From Burkholderiales bacterium (GTDB lineage Bacteria > Pseudomonadota > Gammaproteobacteria > Burkholderiales > Burkholderiaceae_C): DNA of 64,000 nt. The notes beneath the pieces are model-generated. The model had not been told where the DNA came from, searched no databases, and saw only the letters and a list, made by a program, of their open reading frames with translations. The stretch spans positions 87,507-151,506 of the forward strand of contig JAIOOS010000007.1 of NCBI GenBank assembly GCA_021414305.1. Direction: 5' to 3'. How positions within the stretch are numbered: position 1 is the first letter of the stretch; every line of letters starts with the position of its first letter. The position numbers and the translations under genes are program-made. Positions 26,090 through 36,156 of this stretch are shown here, piece after piece.

Positions 26090-26554
26090 TTGTCCATTGC
26101 CGAGAACCGCCGTGCCCGCTTCGATTACCACATCGAAGAGCGCCACGAGGCCGGCATGGTCCTCGAAGGCTGGGAGATCAAGGCGATCCGCGCCGGCCAG
26201 GTGCAGCTCACCGACGGCTACGTCGTCATCCGCGACGGCGAGCTCTACCTGATCGGCTGCCGCATCAACGCCCTGCGCAGCGCCTCGACCCACATCACGC
26301 CCGAGGCCGACCGGACCAAGAAGCTGCTGATGCACAAGGAAGAGATCCGCCGCCTGATCGGCAAGGTCGAGCAGAAGGGCTTCACGCTCGTGCCGCTCGA
26401 CCTCCACTTCAAGGGCGGGCGGGTCAAGGCCGAGATCGCGCTCGCCAAGGGCAAGGCCGAGCACGACAAGCGCAACACCGAGAAGAAGCGCGACTGGGAG
26501 CGCGAGCACGGCCGGCTGATGCGGCACAAGGTCAGCTCGAAGACCAAGCACTGA
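26090..26554 (+). CDS. smpB: SsrA-binding protein SmpB
   Basis: Binds tmRNA and brings it to stalled ribosomes (trans-translation). It has 154 residues, the usual length. The motifs [40 protein letters not shown] and the basic tail [15 protein letters not shown] are canonical. The start is an unusual TTG at 26090, chosen because TAGGAG lies 8 bases before it and the protein then begins exactly where the family does. A P450 gene follows 14 bases downstream. Confidence 0.97.
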   Translation: MSIAENRRARFDYHIEERHEAGMVLEGWEIKAIRAGQVQLTDGYVVIRDGELYLIGCRINALRSASTHITPEADRTKKLLMHKEEIRRLIGKVEQKGFTLVPLDLHFKGGRVKAEIALAKGKAEHDKRNTEKKRDWEREHGRLMRHKVSSKTKH

Positions 26555-26568
26555 ACAGGAGCGCGATC

Positions 26569-28029
26569 TTGTCGACCCCGAGCGAAGCCCTGCCCACCGC
26601 GCCACCCGCCGCGCTGCGCGAGATCGACGACCTGCCGCATCCGGCGGGCCTGCCCTGGCTCGGCAACACCTTGCAGATCGACAAGCCGCACGTGCACCAG
26701 CAAGTGGAAGGCTGGGCCCGGCGCTACGGCGACTTCTTCACCATCTCGATCGGCGGCCACCGGCTGCTGGTGATCGCCGACCACAAGGCGATGGGCGCGG
26801 TGCTGCGCGACCGGCCCGAGGGCTTCCGGCGCACGCCGCGCTTCGCCAGCATCGCCCGCGAGATCGGCCTCGGCGCGGGCGTGTTCGGCGCCGAGGGCGA
26901 GGTCTGGAAGCGGCAGCGGCGCATGGTCATGGCCGGCTTCGATCCGCGCCACCTGCGCGCCTACTTCCCGTCGCTGGTGCGGGTCTGCGACAGGCTCGAG
27001 GGCCGCTGGAAGCGCGCCGCGGCCTCGGGCCAGACCATCGACCTGCAGGCCGACCTGATGCGCTTCACCGTCGACGCGATCTCGGGCCTGGCGTTCGGCG
27101 CCGAAGTCAACACGCTCGAGTCCGACGACGACATCATCCAGCGCCATCTCGACAAGATCTTCCCGGCGATGTTCCGCCGCCTGTTCGCGCCCTTCGCCAC
27201 TTGGCGCTGGTACAGAACGCGCGCCGACCGCGAGCTCGACGCCAGCGTCGTCAAGGTCAACGCCGCGATCGACGGCTTCGTTGCCGCCGCCCGGCAGCGC
27301 CTCGAGGCCGACCCGGCGCGGCGCGCGGCGCCGGCGAACCTGCTCGAGGCGATGATCGTCGCCGCCGACGATCCGGGCTCGGGCATCACCGAAGGCGAAG
27401 TCTCGGGCAACGTCATGACGATGCTGCTCGCCGGCGAGGACACCACCGCCAACACCCTGGCGTGGGCGATCTGGCTGCTGTTCACGCATCCCGAAAGCCT
27501 GGCCAAGGCACGCGCCGAGATCGACGCGGTGGCCGGCGACCCTTCGACCTGGACGCACGAGCGCTTCGCCGAGATGCACTGGCTCGAAGCCTGCGCCAAC
27601 GAGACGATGCGGCTGAAGCCGGTCGCGCCTTCTCTCACCCTGCAGTGCCTGCGCGATACCACCGTCGCCGACATCCGGGTGCCGGCCGGCACGCTGGTGT
27701 TCCTCGCCCTGCGCAGCGATTCGCTGCTCGAGGAGTACTTCGCGCGGGCGAAGCAGTTCGATCCGCAACGCTGGCTGCAACCCGACAATGGCCCGAACGC
27801 CAGCTCGGCAAACCGGGTCTCGATGCCGTTCGGCGCCGGGCCGCGCGTGTGCCCGGGCCGGCACCTGGCGATGCTCGAGATGAAGATGGCGCTCGCCACC
27901 CTGATCGGCCGCTTCGACATCGAGCGCGTCGGCACCGCCGCCGGCAGCGAGCCCGACGAGCGCATGTCGTTCGCGATGGGCCCGGCCGGCCTGTCGATGC
28001 GGCTCGTGCCGCGCCGTCGCCCGGTCTAG
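26569..28029 (+). CDS. Cytochrome P450 monooxygenase
   Basis: A 486-residue heme monooxygenase. The I-helix AGEDTT near residue 290, the K-helix ExxR in NETMRLKP and the heme loop FGAGPRVCPG (the Cys binds iron) are intact. The N-terminus has a proline-rich hinge (HPAGLPWLGN) but no membrane anchor. The start is TTG at 26569, seven bases after AGGAG; no ATG or GTG lies near. It follows smpB by 14 bases, so the two probably share a transcript. No ferredoxin or reductase gene is adjacent. The substrate is unknown. Confidence 0.88.
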   Translation: MSTPSEALPTAPPAALREIDDLPHPAGLPWLGNTLQIDKPHVHQQVEGWARRYGDFFTISIGGHRLLVIADHKAMGAVLRDRPEGFRRTPRFASIAREIGLGAGVFGAEGEVWKRQRRMVMAGFDPRHLRAYFPSLVRVCDRLEGRWKRAAASGQTIDLQADLMRFTVDAISGLAFGAEVNTLESDDDIIQRHLDKIFPAMFRRLFAPFATWRWYRTRADRELDASVVKVNAAIDGFVAAARQRLEADPARRAAPANLLEAMIVAADDPGSGITEGEVSGNVMTMLLAGEDTTANTLAWAIWLLFTHPESLAKARAEIDAVAGDPSTWTHERFAEMHWLEACANETMRLKPVAPSLTLQCLRDTTVADIRVPAGTLVFLALRSDSLLEEYFARAKQFDPQRWLQPDNGPNASSANRVSMPFGAGPRVCPGRHLAMLEMKMALATLIGRFDIERVGTAAGSEPDERMSFAMGPAGLSMRLVPRRRPV

Positions 28030-29222
28030 CGCAGGGCCGCCAGCGCCTGCTCGCAGTCGGCGATCAGGTCCTCGACCTGCTCGAGGCCGATCGAGAAGCG
28101 CACCAGCAGTCCGGCCCAGGCCGGGCTCTTGCGAATCAGCCGCAGGTCGTAAGGGACCGCGAGGCTGACCGGGCCGGCCCATGAGTAGCCGATCTTGAAG
28201 AGCCTGAGCGCGTCGATGAAGGCGTCGACCCGGGCACTGTCGAAGCGTGGGTCGAAGACGATCGAGAACAGCCCGGCCGCCTGCGAGCAGATCGCCGCCC
28301 AGTGCTCGTGCCCGGGCGATCCGGCAAGCGCCGGATGCAGCACCGCGGTCACTTCCGGACGACGCGACCACCACGCCGCGAGCTCGCGCCCGGCCCGATC
28401 CTGCGCCGCATAGCGCAGCATGAGCGAAGGCAGCGCGCGCAGCACTGCCTCGACGTCGTTGACGCCGACGCCCCAGCCCATGCGCATGTGCGTCGCCTTG
28501 ATGCGCTGGTGCAGCGCCATGTCGCGGGTCGTCACCGCGCCCATCAGCAAATCGGCCCCGCCCGAGGGGTACTTGGTCAGCGCCTGGATCACGACGTCGG
28601 CGCCGAGCGGTTCGGCGTCGCTGCCGAGCGCGAAGGCGTCGAAGGCCAGGCCGGCGCCCCAGGTGTTGTCGAGCGCGACGACGAGGTCCTGGCGCTCGCG
28701 CGCGATCCGCAGCAGCGCCGGCAGGTCGGGGAACTCCATCGTCACCGAGCCCGGCGCCTCGAGCCAGACGAGGCGCGTCGACGGCGAGAGCGCGGCGCGC
28801 AGCGACCCGGGATCCATCGGGTCGTAGAAGCGATGGGCGATGCCCCAGCGCGCCAGCTCGTTCTTCGCCAGCTCCTTGGCAGGCCCGTAGGCGTTGTCCG
28901 GAATCAGGACTTCGTCGCCGCTCTCGAGCAACGCGGCGTTGACGAGCGTGATCGCCGCCAGCCCGCTCGGCGTGAGCAGCGTCTGCAGGCCGCCCTCGAG
29001 CGTGGCGATGCGCTCCTCGAGGATGAAGGTCGTGGGCGTGCCATGCAGCCCGTAGGTGTAGCCGGTCTTCTCCTTCCAGGTGCGGGCGCGCAGCGCCGCG
29101 GTGCTCGCGAAGAGAACCGTCGAGGCCTTGTGCACCGCCGGCTGCACCGAGCCGAAGCCGGCCGGGGGCTGGTACGGATGGGCGATCAGCGACGTGCTGC
29201 TCGGCGGCTTCTTCTTCGCCAT
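28026..29222 (-). CDS. metC: Cystathionine beta-lyase
   Basis: A 398-residue PLP enzyme of the Cys/Met metabolism family, splitting cystathionine to homocysteine, pyruvate and ammonia. PLP Lys lies in ALTKYPSGG, the Asp that binds the pyridine nitrogen in VALDNTWG, and TYGLHGTPTT near residue 55. GADLLMG and WAGPVSLAVPYDLR are typical of the proteobacterial MetC group. Its stop shares the bases CTAG with the P450 stop on the other strand, so the genes converge with overlapping ends. rimO lies 7 bases upstream. Confidence 0.9.
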   Translation of the reverse strand: MAKKKPPSSTSLIAHPYQPPAGFGSVQPAVHKASTVLFASTAALRARTWKEKTGYTYGLHGTPTTFILEERIATLEGGLQTLLTPSGLAAITLVNAALLESGDEVLIPDNAYGPAKELAKNELARWGIAHRFYDPMDPGSLRAALSPSTRLVWLEAPGSVTMEFPDLPALLRIARERQDLVVALDNTWGAGLAFDAFALGSDAEPLGADVVIQALTKYPSGGADLLMGAVTTRDMALHQRIKATHMRMGWGVGVNDVEAVLRALPSLMLRYAAQDRAGRELAAWWSRRPEVTAVLHPALAGSPGHEHWAAICSQAAGLFSIVFDPRFDSARVDAFIDALRLFKIGYSWAGPVSLAVPYDLRLIRKSPAWAGLLVRFSIGLEQVEDLIADCEQALAALR

Positions 29223-29229
29223 GCGGCCG

Positions 29230-30642
29230 CTAGATCGGGATGCCGACCAGGTCGTGGCCGTCGACGGCCACGATCTTCGCGCGCGTGAACTCGCCCGCCT
29301 TCAGCGTCTTCGACGCCTTCTCCGGCGGCAGCAGGCGAACCCGGCCGTCGATCTCGGGCGCGTCGGCGTAGCTGCGGCCGACGCCGCCCTTCCTGCCCAG
29401 GCCGGGCGCAGAATCGACCAGCACCTGCATGGTCGCGCCGACCCGGCGGGCGAGCTTCTCGATCGACACCGCCTCGGTCACCGCCATGACCCGCGCCCGC
29501 CGCTCCTCGCGCAGCTCGATCGGCAGCATGCCCGGGATCTGGTTGGCCGTGGCGCCATCGACCGCCGAGTAGGCGAAGCAGCCGGCGCGGTCGATCTTCG
29601 CCTCGCGCAGGAAGGCGAGCAGGTCCTCGAACTCGGCCTCGGTCTCGCCGGGGAAGCCGGCGATGAAGGTGCTGCGCACCACCAGCTCGGGGCAGAGCTC
29701 GCGCCAGCGCGCCAGCCGCTCGAGGTTCTTCTCGCCGCTCGCCGGCCGCTTCATGCGGCGCAGCACGTCGGGGTGCGAATGCTGGAACGGCACGTCGAGG
29801 TAGGGAAGGATGCGGCCGGTGGCCATCAGCGGCAGCACCGCGTCGACGTGCGGATACGGGTACACGTAGTGCAGCCGCACCCAGGCGCCGTGCGGCTCGG
29901 CGATCTCGGCCAGGCGCTCGCACAGCTCGAGGAGCTGCGTCTTCACCGGCCGGCCGTTCCAGAAACCGGTGCGGTACCGCACGTCGACGCCGTAGGCGCT
30001 GGTGTCCTGGCTGATGACGAGCAGCTCCTTGACCCCCGATTCGAACAGCGCCGCCGCCTCGGCGAGCACGTCGCCCACCGGCCGCGACACCAGGTCGCCG
30101 CGCAGGCTGGGAATGATGCAGAACGTGCAGCGGTGGTTGCAGCCCTCGCTGATCTTCAGGTACGCGTAGTGCTTCGGCGTCAGCTTGATGCCGATCGAAG
30201 GGCGTGCCGGCACCAGGTCGACGAACGGATCGTGCGGCTTGGGCACGTGCAGGTGCACCGCGTCCATGACCTCCTGGGTCGCGTGCGGGCCGGTCACGGC
30301 GAGCACGCTCGGATGCATCTGCCGCACCAGGTTGCCGCCGCCCTCGCCCGCCTTCGCGCCGAGACAGCCGGTCACCACGACCTTGCCGTTCTCGGCCAGC
30401 GCCTCGCCGATGGTCGCCAGGCTTTCCTTGACGGCGTCGTCGATGAAGCCGCAGGTGTTGACGATCACCAGGTCGGCGCCGGCGAAGGTCTTCGAGGTGG
30501 CGTAGCCCTCGGCCGAAAGGCGGGTCAGGATCAGCTCGGAATCGGTCAGCGCCTTGGGGCAGCCGAGCGAGACGAAGCCGATCTTCGGAATGCCGGTCGA
30601 GCGGGCGGCGTCGGGCGGTCGAACCAGCGTGTCCTCTGTCAT
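29230..30642 (-). CDS. rimO: Ribosomal protein uS12 methylthiotransferase
   Basis: Radical-SAM enzyme that adds a methylthio group to Asp89 of ribosomal protein S12. It has 470 residues. The N-terminal domain holds the auxiliary cluster cysteines ([20 protein letters not shown]). The radical-SAM triad is CNHRCTFC near residue 155, followed by [14 protein letters not shown]-terminal TRAM domain ends the protein. The ATG at 30642 was chosen over a TTG one codon earlier. It follows phaR and precedes metC on the same strand. Confidence 0.96.
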   Translation of the reverse strand: MTEDTLVRPPDAARSTGIPKIGFVSLGCPKALTDSELILTRLSAEGYATSKTFAGADLVIVNTCGFIDDAVKESLATIGEALAENGKVVVTGCLGAKAGEGGGNLVRQMHPSVLAVTGPHATQEVMDAVHLHVPKPHDPFVDLVPARPSIGIKLTPKHYAYLKISEGCNHRCTFCIIPSLRGDLVSRPVGDVLAEAAALFESGVKELLVISQDTSAYGVDVRYRTGFWNGRPVKTQLLELCERLAEIAEPHGAWVRLHYVYPYPHVDAVLPLMATGRILPYLDVPFQHSHPDVLRRMKRPASGEKNLERLARWRELCPELVVRSTFIAGFPGETEAEFEDLLAFLREAKIDRAGCFAYSAVDGATANQIPGMLPIELREERRARVMAVTEAVSIEKLARRVGATMQVLVDSAPGLGRKGGVGRSYADAPEIDGRVRLLPPEKASKTLKAGEFTRAKIVAVDGHDLVGIPI

Positions 30643-30688
30643 CAACCGATTTTCGCCGATCGCCGGACGGACCGCCCGCGCAAGGCGA

Positions 30689-31276
30689 TCAGCGCTTGGG
30701 CGGGGTCTTGAGCGCCGGCAGCCCGGGGAACAGCGTCGCCGCCTGCTTGGCCATCTGCTCCTGCATCTGCACGAACACCTGGCGCGACTGCTCCATGTAG
30801 TTGCCCATCAGGCCCTGGACCATCGGCGCCTGGCCGTTGAGGAACTGGTTCCACAGCTCCGGGCTCTGCGCCTTGGGATCGACCACGCCCTTCGATTGCG
30901 CGGCCAGCCGCGACTGGATGTCGGTGAAGGTCTGCAGGTTGGTCTCGAGGTACGAGCCCATCATGCCCTGCATCGCGTGGCCGTAGAAACGGATGATCTG
31001 CGACAGCATCGAGGCGGAGAAGATCGGCACGCCGCCGGTCTCTTCCTCGAGGATGATCTGCAGCAGGATGCTGCGCGTGAGGTCGTCGCCGGTCTTGGCG
31101 TCGCGCACCTCGAAATCGAGGCCCTGCAGCACCATCGCCTTCACCTCGGCGAGCGTGATGTAGCTCGACACCTCGGTGTCGTAGAGACGGCGGTTCGGGT
31201 ATTTCTTGAGGACGCGCGTCCCGGCGCGGGGGGCGTCGGGCTGTTTCGGCGCGCCCGCGCGACGGGTCGTGGGCAT
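30689..31276 (-). CDS. phaR: Polyhydroxyalkanoate synthesis repressor PhaR
   Basis: A 195-residue DNA- and PHA-binding repressor. The N-terminal PHB accumulation regulatory domain reads [26 protein letters not shown], then [11 protein letters not shown] and [18 protein letters not shown], all canonical. The C-terminal helix ends [16 protein letters not shown]. No phaC, phaA, phaB or phasin gene lies in the window, so it acts on genes elsewhere. It precedes rimO, a common order in Burkholderiales. Confidence 0.96.
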   Translation of the reverse strand: MPTTRRAGAPKQPDAPRAGTRVLKKYPNRRLYDTEVSSYITLAEVKAMVLQGLDFEVRDAKTGDDLTRSILLQIILEEETGGVPIFSASMLSQIIRFYGHAMQGMMGSYLETNLQTFTDIQSRLAAQSKGVVDPKAQSPELWNQFLNGQAPMVQGLMGNYMEQSRQVFVQMQEQMAKQAATLFPGLPALKTPPKR

Positions 31277-31371
31277 CAGGGAGGCATCCGGTACGGAAAG
31301 GCGATTCTATGAAGCCCCTACCTGCGTCGTCGAAGGGTTTCCCCCGGCCGATCGCCTGCAGCGGGCCGGGG

Positions 31372-32934
31372 CTAGATGCCCGACGGCGGGCGCAGCGTGC
31401 CGAGCACGTTCTCGAACGCCAGGCCGATGGCGATCAGGCGCCGGTCGGTGCCCAGGGGCCCGTCGAGCTCGAGGCCGACCGGCAGGCCGCCGGGCGTCAT
31501 GCCCGCCGGCAGGGCCAGCCCGGGAATGCCGGCGTTGCTGCCCGGGTCGGTATTGCGGATGAAGGTGGCGAAGGTCTCCACCTCCTTGCCGTTGAGCATG
31601 AACTTGCCCGAGCCGGCGACCGGGTCGATCGCGATCGCCGCCGCCACCGTGGTCGGAAACATCATCGCCTCGAGCCGGTTGGCCTTGAAGTAGTCGGCGT
31701 AGAGGCGCTGCATCTGCGGCCGGAAGACGCGGATCGCATCCGCATAGCCCGGCCCGGCGACGTCGCCCTGGATCGCACCGAACGCGCCTTTCACGTCGGG
31801 GCTGGCGACGCCGGCGGCGATCTCGCGCAGGCCGATGCCGCTGACGCCGGTGGCGGCGAGGTAGGCCGGGATGTCGGCGATCGGCTCGTGCAGGGCGATC
31901 GGAAACGACACCTTGTCGTTGAGCGCGGCGAGGCCGGCGAGGTCGACCTCGACGAACAGGACGCCGGCGGATGCCAGGCGCGCGCGGGCCTGCGCCATCA
32001 CCGCCGCGAGCTGCGGCTCGAGCCCGGCCCAGAACGACGCCGGGATGCCGATCCGAAGGCCCGGCAGCGAGGCGGCCGAGAAGATCGGCGGCTCGCCGGT
32101 GATGATCGCGTCGAGCAGGGCGACGTCGCCGACGGTGCGCCCCATCGGCCCGACCGTGTCGCGGGTGTGGCTGATCGGCAGGACGCCGGCGCCGTCGTAG
32201 CGGCGCTCGGCGCCACCGTCGCCGACCGAGGGCCTGAGGCCGACTATGCCGCAGAGCGCCGCCGGAATGCGGGTCGAGCCGCCGGTGTCGGTGCCGAGCC
32301 CGGCGGGGACGATGCGCGCCGCGATCGCCGCCGCGGTGCCGCCCGAGGAGCCGCCGGGAATGCGCGTCCGGTCGTAGGGGTTCTTCACCGGCCCGGCGAA
32401 GCTGGTGAGGTTGGTGCTGGTGATGCCGAAGGCGAGCTCGTGCAGGTTCGCCTTGGCGATGACGATCGCGCCCGCATCGATCAGCTTCTGCAACGTCGGC
32501 GCATTGGCGGTCGGGCGCACGCCGTGCAGCGCCGCGGTGCCGCCGGTGGTCGGCAGGTCGCGGGTGTTGATGTTGTCCTTGACGACGATCGGCAGGCCGG
32601 CGAGCACCGGCAGCGGCGCGCCGCTCGCGCGCAGCGCGTCGACCTTCTTCGCCTGCTCGATCGCGCCGGCACGGTCGATCGTGATCAGCGCGTCGAGGCT
32701 CTTCAGCCGCTCGGCCCGGTCGAGCATCGCGCCAACGTAGGCTTCGGCGAAGAGGCGACCCGAGCGGATGCGCGAGAGCGCCTCGGCGGCGGTCATCTCC
32801 CGCATCGTAGATTCGGCCATGGGCGCGGGGGTCGAGGCGCAGCCGGCGAGCAGCGCCAAGCCGGGCGAGGCCGAGCCGGCGACGAGCAGGCCGGTCGATT
32901 GCAGAAGGCTGCGGCGGGACGGGCGGCGCAGCAT
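31372..32934 (-). CDS. Exported amidase (amidase signature family)
   Basis: A 520-residue amide hydrolase. The Ser-cisSer-Lys triad is intact: Lys119 (IVVKDN), Ser196 (PGGSSGG) and Ser220 (GTDTGGSTR). The N-terminus combines a twin-arginine-like SRRSLLQ and a lipobox LLAGC (Cys32), so it is probably a Tat-exported lipoprotein. It begins 2 bases after the paaZ stop, placing it at the end of the phenylacetate operon. A natural guess is release of phenylacetate from phenylacetamide or a similar amide in the periplasm. That is inference from position only. Confidence 0.85.
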   Translation of the reverse strand: MLRRPSRRSLLQSTGLLVAGSASPGLALLAGCASTPAPMAESTMREMTAAEALSRIRSGRLFAEAYVGAMLDRAERLKSLDALITIDRAGAIEQAKKVDALRASGAPLPVLAGLPIVVKDNINTRDLPTTGGTAALHGVRPTANAPTLQKLIDAGAIVIAKANLHELAFGITSTNLTSFAGPVKNPYDRTRIPGGSSGGTAAAIAARIVPAGLGTDTGGSTRIPAALCGIVGLRPSVGDGGAERRYDGAGVLPISHTRDTVGPMGRTVGDVALLDAIITGEPPIFSAASLPGLRIGIPASFWAGLEPQLAAVMAQARARLASAGVLFVEVDLAGLAALNDKVSFPIALHEPIADIPAYLAATGVSGIGLREIAAGVASPDVKGAFGAIQGDVAGPGYADAIRVFRPQMQRLYADYFKANRLEAMMFPTTVAAAIAIDPVAGSGKFMLNGKEVETFATFIRNTDPGSNAGIPGLALPAGMTPGGLPVGLELDGPLGTDRRLIAIGLAFENVLGTLRPPSGI

Positions 32935-32936
32935 GC

Positions 32937-34991
32937 TCAGGCGGCGCGCTTGGCGACCAGCGTCAGGATGTCGTAGCTCGCGACCAGCTCGTCGGCCTGG
33001 TTGGTGACCTCCACGTCCCACGCCACCACGCCCTGACCCTTGCCCTGCGCGTCCTTGCGGTTGCGGTCGATCTTGCGCTTGCAGGTGAGCCGGGCGCGGA
33101 TCGTGTCGCCGATCGCCACCGGCTTGACGAAGCGCAGCGTGTCGAGGCCGTAGTTGGCGAGCACCGGGCCGGGCGCGGGCGAGACGAACAGGCCCGCCGC
33201 CGCCGAGAGCACGAAGTAGCCGTGGGCGATGCGCTGGCCGAACGCCGACTCCTTGGCCGCGATCGCGTCGAAGTGCATGTAGAAGAAGTCGCCCGAGATG
33301 CCGCCGAAGGCGACGATGTCGGCCTCGCTCACGGTGCGCCGGTGCGTCAGCAGCGAATCGCCGACGGCGAGGTCCTCGAAGTGCTTGCGGAAGGGATGAA
33401 CGTCGCCTTCGTTCAGCGCGGCCCCGCGCACGTACTCGCCGGTCACCGCCATCAGCATCGTCGGCGAGCCCTGCACCGCCGTGCGCTGCAGGTAGTGCTT
33501 GACGGCGCGAATGCCGCCGAGCTCCTCGCCGCCGCCGGCGCGGCCCGGACCGCCGTGCTTGAGCATCGGCAAGGGTGAGCCGTGGCCGGTCGATTCGGCC
33601 GCGGCCTCGCGGTCGAGGATGTGCAGGCGCCCGTGCCACGCCGCCATCTGCGGGACCGCCTTCGCGGCGACCTTCGGGTCCTTCGTCACCAGCGTCGCAA
33701 CCAGGCTGCCACGTCCGCGCGCGGCAAGTGCCAGCGCCTCGTCGAAGTCGCCGTAGGGCATGAGGGTGCTGACCGGGCCGAAGGCCTCGACGTCGTGGAC
33801 CGCATCGTTGGTCATCCCGTCGCGGCAGAGCAGCAGCGTCGGCGAAAAGAACGAGCCGTTGGCCGCGCCCTCGCCGAGCGGCGCGAACGATTCGCCGGCG
33901 CCGTAGACGAGCTCGTTGCCACGCCTGAGCAGTTCCACCCGCTCGGCCACGTCCTTCTGCTGCGCGTGCGAGGCGAGCGCGCCCATCTTCACGCCCTCGA
34001 CCGCCGGGTCGCCGAAGACGACCCGCGAAAGCCGCTCGCGCAGCTTCGCGGCAAGCGCGTCGATGTGCTGGCGCGGCACGATCGCGCGCCGGATCGCGGT
34101 GCACTTCTGCCCGGCCTTGGCCGTCATCTCGCGCACCACCTCCTTGACGAACAGGTCGAACTCCTCGTCGCCCGGCTGCACGTCGGGGCCGAGAATCGCG
34201 GCGTTGAGCGAATCGGCCTCGGCGTTGAACGGAATCGACTTCGCCAGCAGGTTGCGGTTGCTGCGCAGCTTCAGCGCGGTGTCGGCCGAGCCGGTGAAGG
34301 TGACCACGTCCTGGCTGTCGAGCCGGTCGAGCAGGTCGCCGGTGCCGCCGATCACGAGCTGCAGGCTGCCCGAAGGCAGGAGGCCCGATTCGACCATCAT
34401 CCGCACCATCGCCTCGGTGAGGTAGCTGGTCGCGCTCGCCGGCTTGGCGATGCAGGGCATGCCGGCGAGGAAGGTCGGGGCGAACTTCTCGAGCAGGCCC
34501 CAGATCGGGAAATTGAAGGCGTTGATGTGCACCGCGACGCCGCCGCGCGGCACCAGGATGTGGGTGCCGGCGAAGTGCCCCTTCTTGCCGATCTGCACCG
34601 CCGGCCCTTCGTGGACCACGTTGCCCGACGGCAGCTCGTTGCCGCCCATCGAGGCGTAGGCGTAGAGCGTGCCGGTGCCGCCCTCGATGTCGACCCAGCT
34701 GTCGCTGCGCGTCGCGCCGGTGTGGCGCGAGAGCGTGTAGAGCGACTCCTTCCTCTCGTTGAGGTAGGCGGCGAGCGCTTTCAGGCGCGCCGCCCGCTGC
34801 TGAAAGTCCATGGCCATCAGGGCAGGCACGCCCTTGCTCCGGGCGTGGCCCAGCGCCTCGCCGAAGTCGATCTCCTCGGCGTGGGTGTGGCGGATGGTGC
34901 TGCCGTCGATGGCGCTGGCGAGCGATGCGCCGGCACGGCTGCCGACCCAGCGATCGGCGATCAGGCTTTGCAGGATCGAAAGGTCGGACAT
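32937..34991 (-). CDS. paaZ: Oxepin-CoA hydrolase / 3-oxo-5,6-dehydrosuberyl-CoA semialdehyde dehydrogenase
   Basis: Bifunctional ring-opening enzyme of phenylacetate degradation, 684 residues. Residues 1-520 are an aldehyde dehydrogenase with Glu in NAEADSLNAA and catalytic Cys in AGQKCTAIRR; HGGPGRAGGGEELGG is a PaaZ signature. From about 540 a MaoC-like hydratase domain (GDFFYMHFDAIAAKESAFGQRIAHGYFV) opens the oxepin ring. Having both domains means the aldehyde can be oxidised as it is formed. It lies 16 bases after the binding-protein gene. Confidence 0.96.
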   Translation of the reverse strand: MSDLSILQSLIADRWVGSRAGASLASAIDGSTIRHTHAEEIDFGEALGHARSKGVPALMAMDFQQRAARLKALAAYLNERKESLYTLSRHTGATRSDSWVDIEGGTGTLYAYASMGGNELPSGNVVHEGPAVQIGKKGHFAGTHILVPRGGVAVHINAFNFPIWGLLEKFAPTFLAGMPCIAKPASATSYLTEAMVRMMVESGLLPSGSLQLVIGGTGDLLDRLDSQDVVTFTGSADTALKLRSNRNLLAKSIPFNAEADSLNAAILGPDVQPGDEEFDLFVKEVVREMTAKAGQKCTAIRRAIVPRQHIDALAAKLRERLSRVVFGDPAVEGVKMGALASHAQQKDVAERVELLRRGNELVYGAGESFAPLGEGAANGSFFSPTLLLCRDGMTNDAVHDVEAFGPVSTLMPYGDFDEALALAARGRGSLVATLVTKDPKVAAKAVPQMAAWHGRLHILDREAAAESTGHGSPLPMLKHGGPGRAGGGEELGGIRAVKHYLQRTAVQGSPTMLMAVTGEYVRGAALNEGDVHPFRKHFEDLAVGDSLLTHRRTVSEADIVAFGGISGDFFYMHFDAIAAKESAFGQRIAHGYFVLSAAAGLFVSPAPGPVLANYGLDTLRFVKPVAIGDTIRARLTCKRKIDRNRKDAQGKGQGVVAWDVEVTNQADELVASYDILTLVAKRAA

Positions 34992-35007
34992 GGGATGCTC
35001 GTGACGG

Positions 35008-36156
35008 TCAGGGTTGGTATTTCCAGGCGCCGTTCTCGATCTTGACCATCACGCGGGCGCGCTGGTCGAGGCCGAGGTGATCGGTGGGCGACATGTTGAA
35101 GATGCCGTGCGCGCCCTGCACCTCGCTCGTCTTCTCGAGCGCATCGCGCAGCGCGGCGCGGAACTGCGGCGTGCCGGGCTGCGCCGTCTTCAGGGCCACC
35201 GCCGCGGCGGCGCTCATCAGCCGGCCGGCGTCCCAGGCGTGCGCGCCGAAGGTCGAGACCGACCCCTTGCCGTTGGCCGCTTCGTACTTGGCCACGTAGT
35301 CGAGCGCGCTCGCCTTGACCTTGTTGCTCGCCGGAAGCTGGTCGGCAACGAGCACCGGGCCCGCGGGCAGGAAGGTGCCTTCGACGTCCTTGCCGCCGAC
35401 GCGCAGGAAGTCGTTGTTGGCGACGCCGTGCGTCTGGTAGTACTTGCCGGCGTAGCCGCGCTCCTTGAGGGTGCGCTGCGGCAGCACCGCCGGCGTGCCC
35501 GAGGCGGCGATCAGGATCGCGTCTGCATTGGCGGCCACCAGCTTCAGCACCTGGCCGGTGACCGAGGTGTCGGTGCGCGAGTAGCGCTCGCTGGCGAGGA
35601 TGGTCAGGCCCTTGACCGAGGCGACCTTGGAGAACTCGCGGAACCAGCCCTCGCCGTAGGCGTCGTTGAAGCCGATGAAGCCGACCGTCTTCACGCCCTG
35701 CTGCTGCATGTGCGCGGCGATCGCCAGCGACATCATGATGTCGTTCTGCGGCGTCTTGAAGACCCAGCGCCGCTTCGCGTCGACCGGCTCGACGATCGTC
35801 GACGAGGCCGCCATCGAGATCATCGGCGTCTGCGACTCGGCGGCGACGTCGATCATGGCCAGCGAGTTCGGCGTGGTCGTCGAGCCGAGCAGGATGTCGA
35901 CCTTGTCCTCGCTGATGAGCTTGCGCGCGTTGGCGACCGACTTGACGGTGTCGGAGGCATCGTCGAGGACGATGTAGTTGACCTTCTGGCCGCCGATCGT
36001 CTGCGGCATCAGCGCGATCGTGTTCTTCTCCGGTATGCCGAGCGAGGCGGCCGGGCCGGTGGCCGAGACGGTGACGCCGACGTTGATGTCGGCGTTTACG
36101 AGCGTGGCCGCAGCGGCGAGGCCGATCGCGACGACGAGCTTGGCGGGGTAAGGCAT
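35008..36156 (-). CDS. Branched-chain-amino-acid-type ABC substrate-binding protein
   Basis: A 382-residue periplasmic type-I binding protein (LivK-like) with a signal peptide cleaved near LVNA (residue 22). INVGVTVSATGPAASLG, LLGSTTTPNSLAM and GFIGFNDAYGEGW are typical. No permease or ATPase gene accompanies it. Its place between paaR and paaZ suggests it delivers phenylacetate or another aromatic acid to a transporter encoded elsewhere. Such lone LivK-type proteins are common in aromatic operons of Burkholderiales. The start region overlaps the end of paaR by 61 bases. Confidence 0.87.
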   Translation of the reverse strand: MPYPAKLVVAIGLAAAATLVNADINVGVTVSATGPAASLGIPEKNTIALMPQTIGGQKVNYIVLDDASDTVKSVANARKLISEDKVDILLGSTTTPNSLAMIDVAAESQTPMISMAASSTIVEPVDAKRRWVFKTPQNDIMMSLAIAAHMQQQGVKTVGFIGFNDAYGEGWFREFSKVASVKGLTILASERYSRTDTSVTGQVLKLVAANADAILIAASGTPAVLPQRTLKERGYAGKYYQTHGVANNDFLRVGGKDVEGTFLPAGPVLVADQLPASNKVKASALDYVAKYEAANGKGSVSTFGAHAWDAGRLMSAAAAVALKTAQPGTPQFRAALRDALEKTSEVQGAHGIFNMSPTDHLGLDQRARVMVKIENGAWKYQP

